A stretch of DNA of 64,000 nucleotides from JBBSJZ01 sp041751935 (GTDB lineage Bacteria; Planctomycetota; Planctomycetia; Pirellulales; Pirellulaceae). The notes beneath the pieces were generated by a model. The model did not search any database and was not told where the DNA came from. It saw only the letters and a program-made list of their open reading frames with translations. Numbering within the stretch: position 1 is the first letter of the stretch; each line of letters begins with the position of its first letter. Both the position numbers and the translations under genes were made by a program. Of this stretch, positions 26,170 through 35,373 are shown one piece after another. The stretch lies in the NCBI GenBank assembly GCA_041751935.1, contig JBGSIA010000155.1, positions 1-64,000 on the forward strand. Direction: 5' to 3'.

Positions 26170-27933
26170 CTACAAACTCTGCAAATCCTTAACGATATGC
26201 GCCAACGCCATGTCTTCTTGTTCCGTCTTTTTGGCAACTCGATAGACCTCTTCAAACGTCGTGATGCCGCGGATCACCTTTAGCATCCCGTCGGCGTAAA
26301 GTGTTGACATGCCGTTGTTTATGGCTGCGGTACGAATGACCTTGGTAGTCGTGCCCTTGAACATCAGTTCACGCAACTTGTTATTGATCATCATTAATTC
26401 GTAAATGCCGATGCGGCCGCGGTAACCTTTGCGGCCACAATAGGCACAACCCTTACCGCGACAGAACTCCGCCTGCTTCACCATTTCCGGTGGCAGACCT
26501 GAATCGACGATCACGCTCTCGGGTGGTTGATACCTGACCTTGCAGCGAGGGCAAATCGTTCGCACCAGGCGCTGGGCCAGCACCGCGATCACGCTGCTTG
26601 CCACCATATAGGCAGGTACACCTATGTCCACCATTCGTGATATAGCACTGGGCGCGTCGTTCGTGTGCAGAGTACTGAAAACTAGGTGTCCAGTCAAAGA
26701 AGCCTGGATCCCCATCGATGCTGTCTCGTGATCCCGCATTTCGCCCACGAGGATCACGTTGGGTGCTTGTCGCAACATCGCCCGGATAATGCGGGCGAAG
26801 TCCAGACCAATTTGGTGACGCACTTCGACTTGGTTAACCCCTGGTAGGTAGTACTCGACGGGGTCTTCGGCAGTGATGATTTTGCGGTCGGGACGGTTCA
26901 GTGCGTTCAGTGAAGCGTACAGCGTCGTCGTTTTTCCAGAGCCCGTGGGACCGGTGACGAGAACGATGCCGTTGGGTCGCCGGATCAAGTTGTTCATGTT
27001 GCGGAAGTCACGTTCGGACAAACCGAGCTGACGAACACCGACCTTGATATTGTCTCGATCCAGTAGCCGCATCACTGCCGACTGGCCGTGATTGGTGGGG
27101 ATGATGCTAACCCGCAAGTCGAGCTGTTTATCACCAACGGTGATCTTGATTCGACCGTCAGTCGGCTTTCGCTTTTCCGAAATATCGATCTTCGCCAAAA
27201 TCTTGATTCGGGCGATGATTGCCGTGAGCATTCGGCGGGGAGCGTTTTCACGCTCAACGCAAACGCCGTCAATCCGATATCGGATTCGCACGCGGTCCTC
27301 GAAAGGCTCGACGTGGATATCACTCGCCCGGAGCTGGACCGCTTCGGCGATCATTAGATTGACCAGACGGACAACCGGTGCGCTGCTATCGTCAACAATC
27401 TCGCCTCCTCCGCCGCTGCCGTCGTCGCCCTCGGTTTCCGTAAAGTCGATCGCGGTGTCCGTGAATTCCTGCAACATCGAGTCAGCAGATTCACCTTCGA
27501 CCTGCCCGTAATACTGGTTGATAGCCCCCAAGATGGTCTCTTTGGGTGACAGCGCCGTTTCGATTTTGCGATTGAGAATAAACCTCAGTTTTTCGATGGT
27601 TTCGATATCAAACGGGTTGCTGATCAGAACCGTGAGTGAACCATCCTCGTCCTTGTAGGGAAGCACCATATTTTCCCGAGCGACGGACTCGGGGACCAAC
27701 TCGATTACGTTCTCCGGGATTTTGGTCTTACTGAGGTCGACGTAGGGGATTTTGTGAAACTTTGCCAGTGCCTTAGCGACTTGCTCGGGGCTGGCGTACT
27801 CCATCTTGATCAGTACGGCACCAATCTCAGCGTTCGTGTCTTTTGCGATTTTTTCCGCTTCGTTGAGCTGATCGAGGCTGATGATTCCGTTCTTGATCAA
27901 CAAGTCGGTGTAGTCTTGCATCGCTTGGGCCAT
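26170..27933 (-). CDS. gspE: type IV pilus / type II secretion assembly ATPase GspE/PilB (copy 1)
   Basis: A 587-residue extension ATPase. N-terminal MshEN domain (DYTDLLIKNGIISLDQLNEA), an acidic Gly-rich linker near 170-185, then Walker A GPTGSGKTTT, Asp box IITAEDPVEYY, Walker B APNVILVGEMRD, His box STLHTNDAPS, and a zinc ribbon with CPRC and CAYC. It is clearly diverged from copy 2, so this is not a recent duplication. It stands first in the locus, 380 bases before pilT. Which of the two works with the giant pseudopilins cannot be told. Confidence 0.94.
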   Translation of the reverse strand: MAQAMQDYTDLLIKNGIISLDQLNEAEKIAKDTNAEIGAVLIKMEYASPEQVAKALAKFHKIPYVDLSKTKIPENVIELVPESVARENMVLPYKDEDGSLTVLISNPFDIETIEKLRFILNRKIETALSPKETILGAINQYYGQVEGESADSMLQEFTDTAIDFTETEGDDGSGGGGEIVDDSSAPVVRLVNLMIAEAVQLRASDIHVEPFEDRVRIRYRIDGVCVERENAPRRMLTAIIARIKILAKIDISEKRKPTDGRIKITVGDKQLDLRVSIIPTNHGQSAVMRLLDRDNIKVGVRQLGLSERDFRNMNNLIRRPNGIVLVTGPTGSGKTTTLYASLNALNRPDRKIITAEDPVEYYLPGVNQVEVRHQIGLDFARIIRAMLRQAPNVILVGEMRDHETASMGIQASLTGHLVFSTLHTNDAPSAISRMVDIGVPAYMVASSVIAVLAQRLVRTICPRCKVRYQPPESVIVDSGLPPEMVKQAEFCRGKGCAYCGRKGYRGRIGIYELMMINNKLRELMFKGTTTKVIRTAAINNGMSTLYADGMLKVIRGITTFEEVYRVAKKTEQEDMALAHIVKDLQSL

Positions 27934-28196
27934 CGCAGGTGCCGCTTTCAGAAAGTAAAAATAGGGAAAACAGGTTGTTCGATAGCTCCTAGGATACCAT
28001 CGAAAGGAAGCAATCGCACGGGGAAAGAACTGTAGGTTGTGAGTCGGTGAGCCTGGACTGCAGTAAATTCAGTACGATGGGGCTCTCGGTCTTGCAGCTT
28101 ATTGCTCCCCTCAACCAGCCACGCCCCCGGGAGTGGCGAGTGCAGCGAGCCAAAGTCGGCGTAACTGAGGTAAGACTCAATCTCAGACTGAGAGTG

Positions 28197-29078
28197 CTAC
28201 GGCTCAAAACCGCCAGCGGCCTCGAAGAGTGTCAACGCGTCGACGGTCTGGCGAACGTCGTGGACGCGGACAATGTGAGCACCGGCGCGGGCGACTGCGA
28301 GCGACACACCGAGTGTTCCGGCTGTGCGATCAGCTTCTTTATCGCCGATACACTTGGCGATAAAGCCTTTGCGAGAGTGGCCAATCAAGATCGGTGAGCC
28401 AAGTTCCACGAAACGAGCCGTCGATCTAAGTAACATCAAGTTGTGATCGTGGGTCTTGCCAAAGCCGATCCCGGGATCAAAACAAATGCGTTCTCGTCGA
28501 ATTCCGGCTTGTTCACATTGTTGGCGACGTTCGATCAAGTGCCGCTCGACTTCATCGACCACATCCTCATACTGAGGATTGTCTTGCATCGTTTGTGGAG
28601 TGCCTTGGATGTGCATGACGCAAACCCCAACCCCTGCGTTGGCGGCGAGCCCCATCATGCCGGGGTCGCCAGTCAAACCTGTGATGTCGTTGATGATTTC
28701 GGCGCCGGCGGCAACAGCGACCTCAGCCACCACCGCTTTGTTGGTATCAATGCTGATGGGAATCGAGAGCAGCCCGACCAGCCGTTCGATCACCGGCATC
28801 ACGCGGTCGAGTTCTTCGTCGGCGGAGATAATATCGCTGTAGGGACGCGTGCTTTCACCGCCAATGTCAACGATGTTGGCACCATCGGCTTGCATCCGCA
28901 GGGCAGCGTCCAATGCGTGTTTAACATCGAGATGCCGACCGCCGTCGGAGAAGCTGTCTGGTGTCACGTTGAGGATTCCCATCACCAACGGCCGCCGTGG
29001 GATCGTGAGTATTCGCTTGCCGAGATCCCAAGTCAGGCGTGGCTTGGCATTGGGCGATCCCTCTGCGCCGCTCACCAT
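28197..29078 (-). CDS. folP: dihydropteroate synthase
   Basis: A 293-residue FolP. It joins para-aminobenzoate to dihydropterin pyrophosphate in folate synthesis. The signatures are MGILNVTPDSFSDGG (about 33-47), PISIDTNKA, AEIINDITG, CFDPGIGFGKT and the C-terminal GHSRKGFI, in normal order and spacing. Its start overlaps the end of lptE by 7 bases, so it is translated from the recO-BamD-like-lptE message. The reading frame is intact and of ordinary length. Confidence 0.96.
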   Translation of the reverse strand: MVSGAEGSPNAKPRLTWDLGKRILTIPRRPLVMGILNVTPDSFSDGGRHLDVKHALDAALRMQADGANIVDIGGESTRPYSDIISADEELDRVMPVIERLVGLLSIPISIDTNKAVVAEVAVAAGAEIINDITGLTGDPGMMGLAANAGVGVCVMHIQGTPQTMQDNPQYEDVVDEVERHLIERRQQCEQAGIRRERICFDPGIGFGKTHDHNLMLLRSTARFVELGSPILIGHSRKGFIAKCIGDKEADRTAGTLGVSLAVARAGAHIVRVHDVRQTVDALTLFEAAGGFEP

Positions 29079-29605
29079 CGCATTTCCATTTGCGAGACGA
29101 TTCTCGAGGCGAGTTGTGTAATCGCTTGCTGTGTCGCAGTGTCGATGCTTTGCCCAGCCTCGGGAACAAACCGTGAATCCTGTGTAAATGAGATCGCCAA
29201 ATCACCTTGCGGCACGACCATGTTCTGCATCAACAGTTCGCCGCCGCGGCTGACCCACGCGGCTTGGACACCGATGGCGGCGTCCAACGCTCGCGGATCG
29301 TCACTGGTGGTTTCCGTCAGTACCCGTTTGGTCTCGCTGTTAAAGCGACAGGTGAGTGTGCTGTCGGCATTGGGGTCACCGGTTACTTTGTAAGGAGTGC
29401 GAGTTTCGATCTCGCGGATGACGGCTTCAGTTAAACGAACGCCTAAGTCATGCCGGAACGTCTCGTTGCGGATGACGGGAACGTACACCGTACGAATGTC
29501 GGGACGGAACAAGGACGCGTTGCCGAATCGATAGGTCGCACATCCCGATACTGGTAGCAACAGAAACGTTAGCACCACGAGGGAACCGCGTATCGCGTCA
29601 ATCAT
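29072..29605 (-). CDS. lptE: LptE-family outer membrane lipoprotein
   Basis: A 177-residue lipoprotein. The signal peptide ends in a lipobox LPVSGC, with the modified Cys at about residue 22, followed by the LptE pattern ATYRFGNASLF, RTVYVPVIRNETFR, LTEAVIREIE and TPYKVTG. LptE plugs the LptD barrel that places lipopolysaccharide in the outer membrane. Overlaps of 4 bases with the upstream lipoprotein gene and 7 with folP indicate coupling. The assignment fits the wider LptE family; partner LptD is not in the window. Confidence 0.83.
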   Translation of the reverse strand: MIDAIRGSLVVLTFLLLPVSGCATYRFGNASLFRPDIRTVYVPVIRNETFRHDLGVRLTEAVIREIETRTPYKVTGDPNADSTLTCRFNSETKRVLTETTSDDPRALDAAIGVQAAWVSRGGELLMQNMVVPQGDLAISFTQDSRFVPEAGQSIDTATQQAITQLASRIVSQMEMRW

Positions 29606-30915
29606 CGGAATATCGACTCGCTGTCGCCGCCGTCTTGGACTGCCTCTTGCTTGCTCCCTGCCGTTCTCAATTCCAACGGTTTCCCCGCGGTACTGTCAGG
29701 AAAGATTTTGGTCAACCAAGACATTCGCTGTTCGGGCACAGGAGCATACTCTTTCGTCTCCGCCAATCGTTGTTGGGCGATCTCTGCAAAGGGTGTATCT
29801 GAATGCTCAGCCAGAAGTTGGTTGTAATAGTATTGGGCCGAACGATACTCCCCGCGTTTCTCACGATAATGGGCGCGGCCAGCCAGATGTTCGGCGCGCA
29901 GGTAGGATATTTCTGCGGCTGCACGAGCGACCATATCACGGTACTTGGGATCGGTCAGCCGGTCGGGGAATCGCGTCCGAGTTTGTTCAACCAGTTTTTC
30001 GGCTTCGTCGAGCACTAACCCGCTGTAGTGTGGACCTTGGTAGATATTCAACTTACAACGAATGCCGAGCAAGTGTGCCAAGAACAAGTGGTCGCTGTCA
30101 GGGAAGGCTTCTCGTAAGTCGGTAAGAAACTCGTCCGCGTCCTCAAATTTTTCTTGACGGATGTATTCAGCGGCTGCGGCCATCGTCGCATCATCCGCGA
30201 GGCGTCCGGTTGGATCATCGTATCGAATCTGGTCAAGCACACGAATGGCATGGCCATCGACATCGAATGCCGGACGTTTATCATCGGTAAAATTGATCGG
30301 CGAGGACCAACTTTGTTCGTTGGCTTTGACCGTATCGATCCAATAGCGACTGATCGAAAACAATCTTGCTGCGATACGGTCATTGTGTCGGTTGCGAGGA
30401 AAATCTTTTTGCAATTTCTCGTAGACTTTGGCAGCATCGTTGAGTTGATCGGCAAAGTACAAGCTTTCCGCTTGCATGAACATTGCGTCTTGCTGCAACG
30501 CCGTTTTCGGAGCAGCTTCGCCCGCGCGGCGAAACGACTTGGCCGCTTTCGCATAGACGCGTGCGGCTTCGCCCTTGGGCAGTCCAGTTGCTTGACGGAA
30601 CGTCGCGTCGCCTTGTTGGTACAATTCTTTCGCGCGAGTTCGATTTTCTGGCTCACGACCGGTGATGAAGCCCACAACACGGCTGGACGATTTTTTGGCT
30701 CCACCGAATAAAGTCTCTTCGCCCGAAGCCAAAACGACACCATTCTCAGGGTCAATTTCTTCGGCAACCTGATCGGCCGAACTAAGCGCTGGTTCACGGC
30801 GAAAGGGGTTCTTTGTTAGCGATTGGCAACCGCCAACCGTCAACAAAACTGTCAAGGTGACCCATTTTGCAAACGATGTCGGGCCGTTCTTTTGCCACTC
30901 GGAGATTCGCGTCAT
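29602..30915 (-). CDS. BamD-like TPR outer membrane lipoprotein
   Basis: A 437-residue lipoprotein. Signal peptide with lipobox TVGGC (Cys about residue 30), then a run of TPR-type helical repeats (RTRAKELYQQGDATFRQA, DAMFMQAESLYFADQLNDA and a C-terminal REKRGEYRSAQYYYNQLL followed by DTPFAEIAQQRLAE). The last repeats look like BamD/YfiO, but the protein is nearly twice as long as BamD (about 245). It may assist outer membrane protein assembly. It overlaps recO and lptE by 4 bases each. Confidence 0.78.
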   Translation of the reverse strand: MTRISEWQKNGPTSFAKWVTLTVLLTVGGCQSLTKNPFRREPALSSADQVAEEIDPENGVVLASGEETLFGGAKKSSSRVVGFITGREPENRTRAKELYQQGDATFRQATGLPKGEAARVYAKAAKSFRRAGEAAPKTALQQDAMFMQAESLYFADQLNDAAKVYEKLQKDFPRNRHNDRIAARLFSISRYWIDTVKANEQSWSSPINFTDDKRPAFDVDGHAIRVLDQIRYDDPTGRLADDATMAAAAEYIRQEKFEDADEFLTDLREAFPDSDHLFLAHLLGIRCKLNIYQGPHYSGLVLDEAEKLVEQTRTRFPDRLTDPKYRDMVARAAAEISYLRAEHLAGRAHYREKRGEYRSAQYYYNQLLAEHSDTPFAEIAQQRLAETKEYAPVPEQRMSWLTKIFPDSTAGKPLELRTAGSKQEAVQDGGDSESIFR

Positions 30916-31676
30916 GGTTTAGGTTCCGTCCTAATCGCGGTTGGCAAAAACGGCTGCATCCGAGGGACGCTGCCAAGTACAGTTTGGATGTATCGGTTCA
31001 GAACACCCCGTAGCTCGCCATAAACATTGGCGGCAACGGAGACTGGATATTGCGTGGAATCGTCAGCGAGTCGACGTAATTCTGAAATGGTTTCCTGCTT
31101 CAGCGAAACCGTCTGACGCTGACGGGCTCGGCAGTTTGCGCAAACGATGCCCCCGGTGGCGAGAGCAAATATTTGGCGAGCTGTCGCCGCCACTTCGCCG
31201 CCACAAGCGGTACAGCGATCAACGCCGGGCGAGTGTCCCAGTTTTCGCAGCAGTTGGGCATCGAAATACGCCAATGTCGAAGCGACTTCACCCTCGCCGT
31301 CGAGTTGGCCAAGCGTCTGGATTGTCAAGTCATACACTTCAGGATGAGGATCATGTTCGTCCATTAGCAACCGCAACATCTCGATCACGTGGTATCCACC
31401 ATACAAGCGATCAAGCGATCGATCGGCAGCACGAAAGCGACGATGCAGCTTGGCTTCGGTGAGCAAATCAAGCGAGCCAGAGCTTTTACGAATTAGGACT
31501 ACACGACAAACGGCCAATAGGTCAAGTGAACCTTCGAACGGCCCTTTCGGCCGCCGGGCGCCTTTGGCGATCGCCGAAACCCGGCCAAAGTCTCGAGTCA
31601 GCAGCGTGACAATCAAGCTCGTCTCGCTGAACTCGACATTACGTAGTACGATCGCGGTTGTCGAATCGGTAGACAA
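30912..31676 (-). CDS. recO: DNA repair protein RecO
   Basis: About 254 residues from a TTG at 31676 (MSTDSTTAIVLRN), which has AGGGAAA upstream and gives the usual RecO length. A GTG at 31742 adds 22 residues that do not look like RecO and overlaps the next gene. The N-terminal OB-fold (AIVLRNVEFSETSLIVTLLT, GRVSAIAKGARR) is followed by a helical domain and a zinc site CTAC...CANC. RecO loads RecA onto SSB-coated single-stranded DNA with RecR. It overlaps the downstream lipoprotein gene by 4 bases. Confidence 0.88.
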   Translation of the reverse strand: MSTDSTTAIVLRNVEFSETSLIVTLLTRDFGRVSAIAKGARRPKGPFEGSLDLLAVCRVVLIRKSSGSLDLLTEAKLHRRFRAADRSLDRLYGGYHVIEMLRLLMDEHDPHPEVYDLTIQTLGQLDGEGEVASTLAYFDAQLLRKLGHSPGVDRCTACGGEVAATARQIFALATGGIVCANCRARQRQTVSLKQETISELRRLADDSTQYPVSVAANVYGELRGVLNRYIQTVLGSVPRMQPFLPTAIRTEPKP

Positions 31677-31726
31677 ACAAGATTTCCCTGAAGTGAAACT
31701 CAACCCAACGCAGCGTGAAACAAGTT

Positions 31727-32080
31727 CTACAACTCGCCCCACGATCCCAGCGACGAAAGCATTTCGCTCATTTCCGCAGCTGCGTGCGAGTTGCCTTGAC
31801 TTCTTGCTTGCTCGATACCGTCTCGCAGATACGCTCTTGCCTCGTCGATGCGTTCCAGATCAACCAACAGTTGCGCGGCCATAAAAAACGCTGGCACATA
31901 GGGAGGTGAATCGCGAGTCAATTCGGCCAACCGCAACAAGCTCCCATCGTGATCGCCTTCACTTCGCAGCTCCATCGCCAGTGAATAACGCAAAAAAGTG
32001 TCACTAGGCTCATCCTGCAACATGGCTTCAATTTTATCGCGGCGGCTCATTCGGTTTTGGTTTTCGCTGGGGGGATGCAT
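31727..32080 (-). CDS. small TPR-like protein
   Basis: A 117-residue soluble protein with helical repeat character: RYSLAMELRSEGDHDGSLLRLAEL and AFFMAAQLLVDLERIDEARAYLRDG are two TPR-like units. No catalytic residues or signal peptide are visible. A second ATG at 32050 (MSRRDKIE) is an equally good start. It is the first gene of the recO-folP group, 50 bases before the recO TTG. Function is unknown; likely a protein-protein contact module. Confidence 0.7.
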   Translation of the reverse strand: MHPPSENQNRMSRRDKIEAMLQDEPSDTFLRYSLAMELRSEGDHDGSLLRLAELTRDSPPYVPAFFMAAQLLVDLERIDEARAYLRDGIEQARSQGNSHAAAEMSEMLSSLGSWGEL

Positions 32081-32215
32081 GGGAAACTGGGAGCAGTGAT
32101 GCTGCGGATCGCTGTACGCAAACAGTCCCCCGCAGCAGCAGTTCTTATTTATTCGGCAGCTCTCTTTATCCTCCGCCAGTGGATGCCTGGCAATGTCTGC
32201 CGAATCGGAACAATC

Positions 32216-32240
32216 CTCAAATTTGATTTGAGCGACGCTC
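32216..32240. promoter_or_regulatory. two overlapping palindromes upstream of the DUF11 gene
   Basis: CTCAAAT-TTG-ATTTGAG (32216-32232) and GAGCG-A-CGCTC (32230-32240) are both perfect. They sit 56-80 bases before the ATG at 32296 and about 140 bases from the divergent TPR gene, a normal place for a regulator site. The regulator is unknown. Confidence 0.3.
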
Positions 32241-32295
32241 GTTGGTCTGCCGATACGACTGATGAACGAGTCTTTCCACGCTTACGACGCGAGAT

Positions 32296-35238
32296 ATGCG
32301 CATGGACCGCGGCAACCGACAAACCATTGTGGCCTCGACCCTGCTGACTTTGACCACCTTGGTTTTCTGTCACGATACGAGTTATGCCCAAAATCCGTCT
32401 TCCCAGACGAGGCAAATCCAGCAAGGTGCAAGTAACTCCGGCGGGTTGTTTAGTGGGCTGTTTGGCGGCAAGAGCACTTCATCGTCAAAGTCCACATCAC
32501 GCGTTGTGAAACCGGTAAACGATGGATCGCGTCAAGAGGCGAATTGGGACGGCATCCCATTTCACGAAGCGAGGCGAACTGGACAGCCCCAGGCGTCAAC
32601 ACCCATCCGCGATCCGCGAGGCCAGCGTGAATCCGCAGGGCCGCTCCGCGATTACATTCCCAATCGAGCGATAACCAACTCAAACACTAGCGATGAACCA
32701 CGGATCGTGCGGACGCAACCCGCACGGACAGTTCCGCTGGCGAACAACTCCAACACATCGACGTCCACTCGCCGTTCCATCCCAACTCCCGGCGGCGAAT
32801 CGGAAATTCAATCAGCAACCACTCGCCGGTCGGCTACGTCAACCACAACCGCTCCGGACGCGAAAACGGAGTTGTCCAGTCCCGGCAATCTGCTTTCCAG
32901 TAGCACCAGTAGCCGCCGATCGGATCGCCGCAACGTCGGCACTCTTGACTCTGCCGAAGTGGTGCAATCAACACCAGCGCCGGCCGTTGCTCCGAAGCCA
33001 ATGGTGAGTCAACCTGCGCCCGAACCCAAAGTTGCTCGCCGCGAGCTGCCATCGGTGACCAAAAAACAAACCGTTACACCGGATCTGAAAAAGGTTGCCG
33101 AGACTTTGCCCGAAAAAACATCGGTGGCAAAGACAGAGCAAACGCCACGATACAGCACACCCACCAACATTCCAAGTGACTCGGTATCAACAGATGAAGA
33201 AGAACCTTTGGGGAGCGTTCCGGCGGTCCCTTACGCAGCGTCAGCACCTGACCCGAGTTATGTAACCGAAGACAGCGAAGGTTTCCAACCACGTCAGAAT
33301 ATTGTCACAAATACCCCGGCTCCTGCATTCAAATCGGACTTGTACCATTCAGCTTCGAGCAAGCCAACGACAGATTTTGCGCCGCGAGTGCCCAGCGGTG
33401 ATGTGGCAACGCTTCGTCGTAACAACGATGTTTTGAAGTCGGAAATCTCCGCGTCGACCCAGTCCTTGCCGGGGGGCGCGGCGGTGGAGAAAACGGAAAC
33501 GAAACCCGCCGATGCAGTGACGAATTTCGCTACGACGGTGTTGCCGATCACGGCTGCGACAGGACAAGAAAAAAACGTTGATGCAGGTGGCCCGACACTG
33601 GAACCGCTGCGTTCTTCTACCGCAAACGCGGGGTCAACAAACGCCTTTACGCAAACGGTGCCCGGTAAACCCGCAGTTTCGGCAGCACCCACCACTGCAA
33701 ACGTGCCCGCCGTAGAATCAGTGTCGGCCGCGCCGAACAATCCCATCGCCGAGCAAGCACCCGCTGCGGATGCAGTGCCAAGCGAGAAGGCACCCGCGGA
33801 TACGACGTTTGCGATCCAACCGGGGCAATCGACCGTTGCATCGGAATTGCCGGGAATTCGCGTCGTTACACATGGACCCAAGCAGATTACGATTCGTCAA
33901 TCGCATCCGTATGAAATTCGCATCGAGAACCGAGGTTCGATTAACGCGTCGGACGTGATCGTGCGAGCTCACATTCCCAGTTGGGCCGAAGTTCAAGGCA
34001 GCAGCGCATCCCGCGGCGACGTCACTTCGTCAGCTCAAAGTGGTGAATCGGAACGATTGGTGTGGACGATCGACAACCTGCCTGCGGGCGGTGTTGAGCG
34101 GATGTTTGTGCGATTGAAGGCAGTGCGCAGTGGCTCCCACGACATGAACGTCGACTGGACGCTTGCGCCACAGAAAAGCAGTGCCACGGTGTTCGTACAA
34201 GAACCTAAAGTGGCTGTCACCATTGATGGCCCAGCAGAAGTTATTTACGGTCAATCGCAAACATACAAAGTCCGCATCTCCAATCCAGGTGATGGTGTCG
34301 CGCCGAATGTGATGTTTACGTTGTCTCCCAATTCGGCAACGCCTCAAACGCAGCGAATCGGTGACATTCCGGCTGGCAAAGAAGCGCAAATCGAAGTCGA
34401 GTTAACGGCTCAAGACCTAGGCGACTTAAAGATCAACGGCCTCGCTGCTGGTGACTTGGAACTGCGTGCAGAAGCAAGCAAAACGATTCGTGTCGCCGCT
34501 GCGAAACTGCAAGCGACTCTGACGGGACCTCAGGTCAAGTACCAAAACACCGAGTCCATGTATGTACTGCAACTGAAGAACGATGGCACCGCGACCAGCG
34601 AGCAAATTGTCGCGTCGTTGCGATTGCCTGTCGGAGTGAAGTACTTGGGTGGCGTCGAGGCGGCAACTCAGCGGGCGGACCTGTTGACATGGAAGATTGA
34701 CGCCATGGCTCCAGGCACATCACGTGACTACCAGTTTCGTTGCAACATGACGGCAACTGGCGAGCAGATGTTTGCGTTCGATGCGCGGGGTACGGCGGCG
34801 GGCCAGACGAATGTCGCACTCACCACTCGAGTCGAGGCGATTGCCGACTTGGTGCTCGCTGTTAATGACCCGTCCGCGCCGGCTCCGGTCGGATCGGAAG
34901 TGACTTACGAGATTGTCATTCGTAACCGCGGCAGCAAAGAGGCGACCGAGGTTCGTGCGGTTGCCCAGTTCAGTAACGGTATCGAGCCGCAACAGATCGA
35001 AGGACACACGGGCAAAGTTATCACCGGGCAAGTCATCTTCGACGCGATCCCGCGGATTGCCGCTGGAGAACAAGTTGTGTTGCGAATCATCGCTAAGGCG
35101 GAGGTCGAAGGTCATCATCGATTCCGTACCGAAGTGACCTCGGGCGACACGGTCCTGGTTGCGGAGGAAGCGACTCACTACATGAGCCCGCAAAGTGAAC
35201 GCGTCAGTCGTCACAGTGATGAGCCGGTAACGCGATAG
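32296..35238 (+). CDS. secreted DUF11-repeat surface protein
   Basis: A 980-residue exported protein. A signal peptide (TIVASTLLTLTTLVFCHDTSYAQ) is followed by about 500 residues of Ser/Thr/Pro/Ala-rich low-complexity sequence, then four DUF11/CARDB-like beta-sandwich repeats beginning near EIRIENRGSINASDV, TYKVRISNPGDGVAPNV, MYVLQLKNDGTATSEQ and TYEIVIRNRGSKEATEV. Such repeats build cell-surface or periplasmic proteins in planctomycetes and chlamydiae. The first repeat is preceded by ITIRQSHPY. No LPXTG, PEP-CTERM or C-terminal membrane anchor is visible. An ATG six bases later is an alternative start. Confidence 0.82.
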   Translation: MRMDRGNRQTIVASTLLTLTTLVFCHDTSYAQNPSSQTRQIQQGASNSGGLFSGLFGGKSTSSSKSTSRVVKPVNDGSRQEANWDGIPFHEARRTGQPQASTPIRDPRGQRESAGPLRDYIPNRAITNSNTSDEPRIVRTQPARTVPLANNSNTSTSTRRSIPTPGGESEIQSATTRRSATSTTTAPDAKTELSSPGNLLSSSTSSRRSDRRNVGTLDSAEVVQSTPAPAVAPKPMVSQPAPEPKVARRELPSVTKKQTVTPDLKKVAETLPEKTSVAKTEQTPRYSTPTNIPSDSVSTDEEEPLGSVPAVPYAASAPDPSYVTEDSEGFQPRQNIVTNTPAPAFKSDLYHSASSKPTTDFAPRVPSGDVATLRRNNDVLKSEISASTQSLPGGAAVEKTETKPADAVTNFATTVLPITAATGQEKNVDAGGPTLEPLRSSTANAGSTNAFTQTVPGKPAVSAAPTTANVPAVESVSAAPNNPIAEQAPAADAVPSEKAPADTTFAIQPGQSTVASELPGIRVVTHGPKQITIRQSHPYEIRIENRGSINASDVIVRAHIPSWAEVQGSSASRGDVTSSAQSGESERLVWTIDNLPAGGVERMFVRLKAVRSGSHDMNVDWTLAPQKSSATVFVQEPKVAVTIDGPAEVIYGQSQTYKVRISNPGDGVAPNVMFTLSPNSATPQTQRIGDIPAGKEAQIEVELTAQDLGDLKINGLAAGDLELRAEASKTIRVAAAKLQATLTGPQVKYQNTESMYVLQLKNDGTATSEQIVASLRLPVGVKYLGGVEAATQRADLLTWKIDAMAPGTSRDYQFRCNMTATGEQMFAFDARGTAAGQTNVALTTRVEAIADLVLAVNDPSAPAPVGSEVTYEIVIRNRGSKEATEVRAVAQFSNGIEPQQIEGHTGKVITGQVIFDAIPRIAAGEQVVLRIIAKAEVEGHHRFRTEVTSGDTVLVAEEATHYMSPQSERVSRHSDEPVTR

Positions 35239-35373
35239 CGATGTTCTCCAAGCATCGGCGAAAAAAGTTTGTCGGTCATCACTTTGGTGCAAGAGGGTTC
35301 CTGAGGCGGCGGTTGTGGTTACAATAACTGCGGGCAAACTTTGCCAGAATCGCCGTTTTACTCAGGATTTCGC

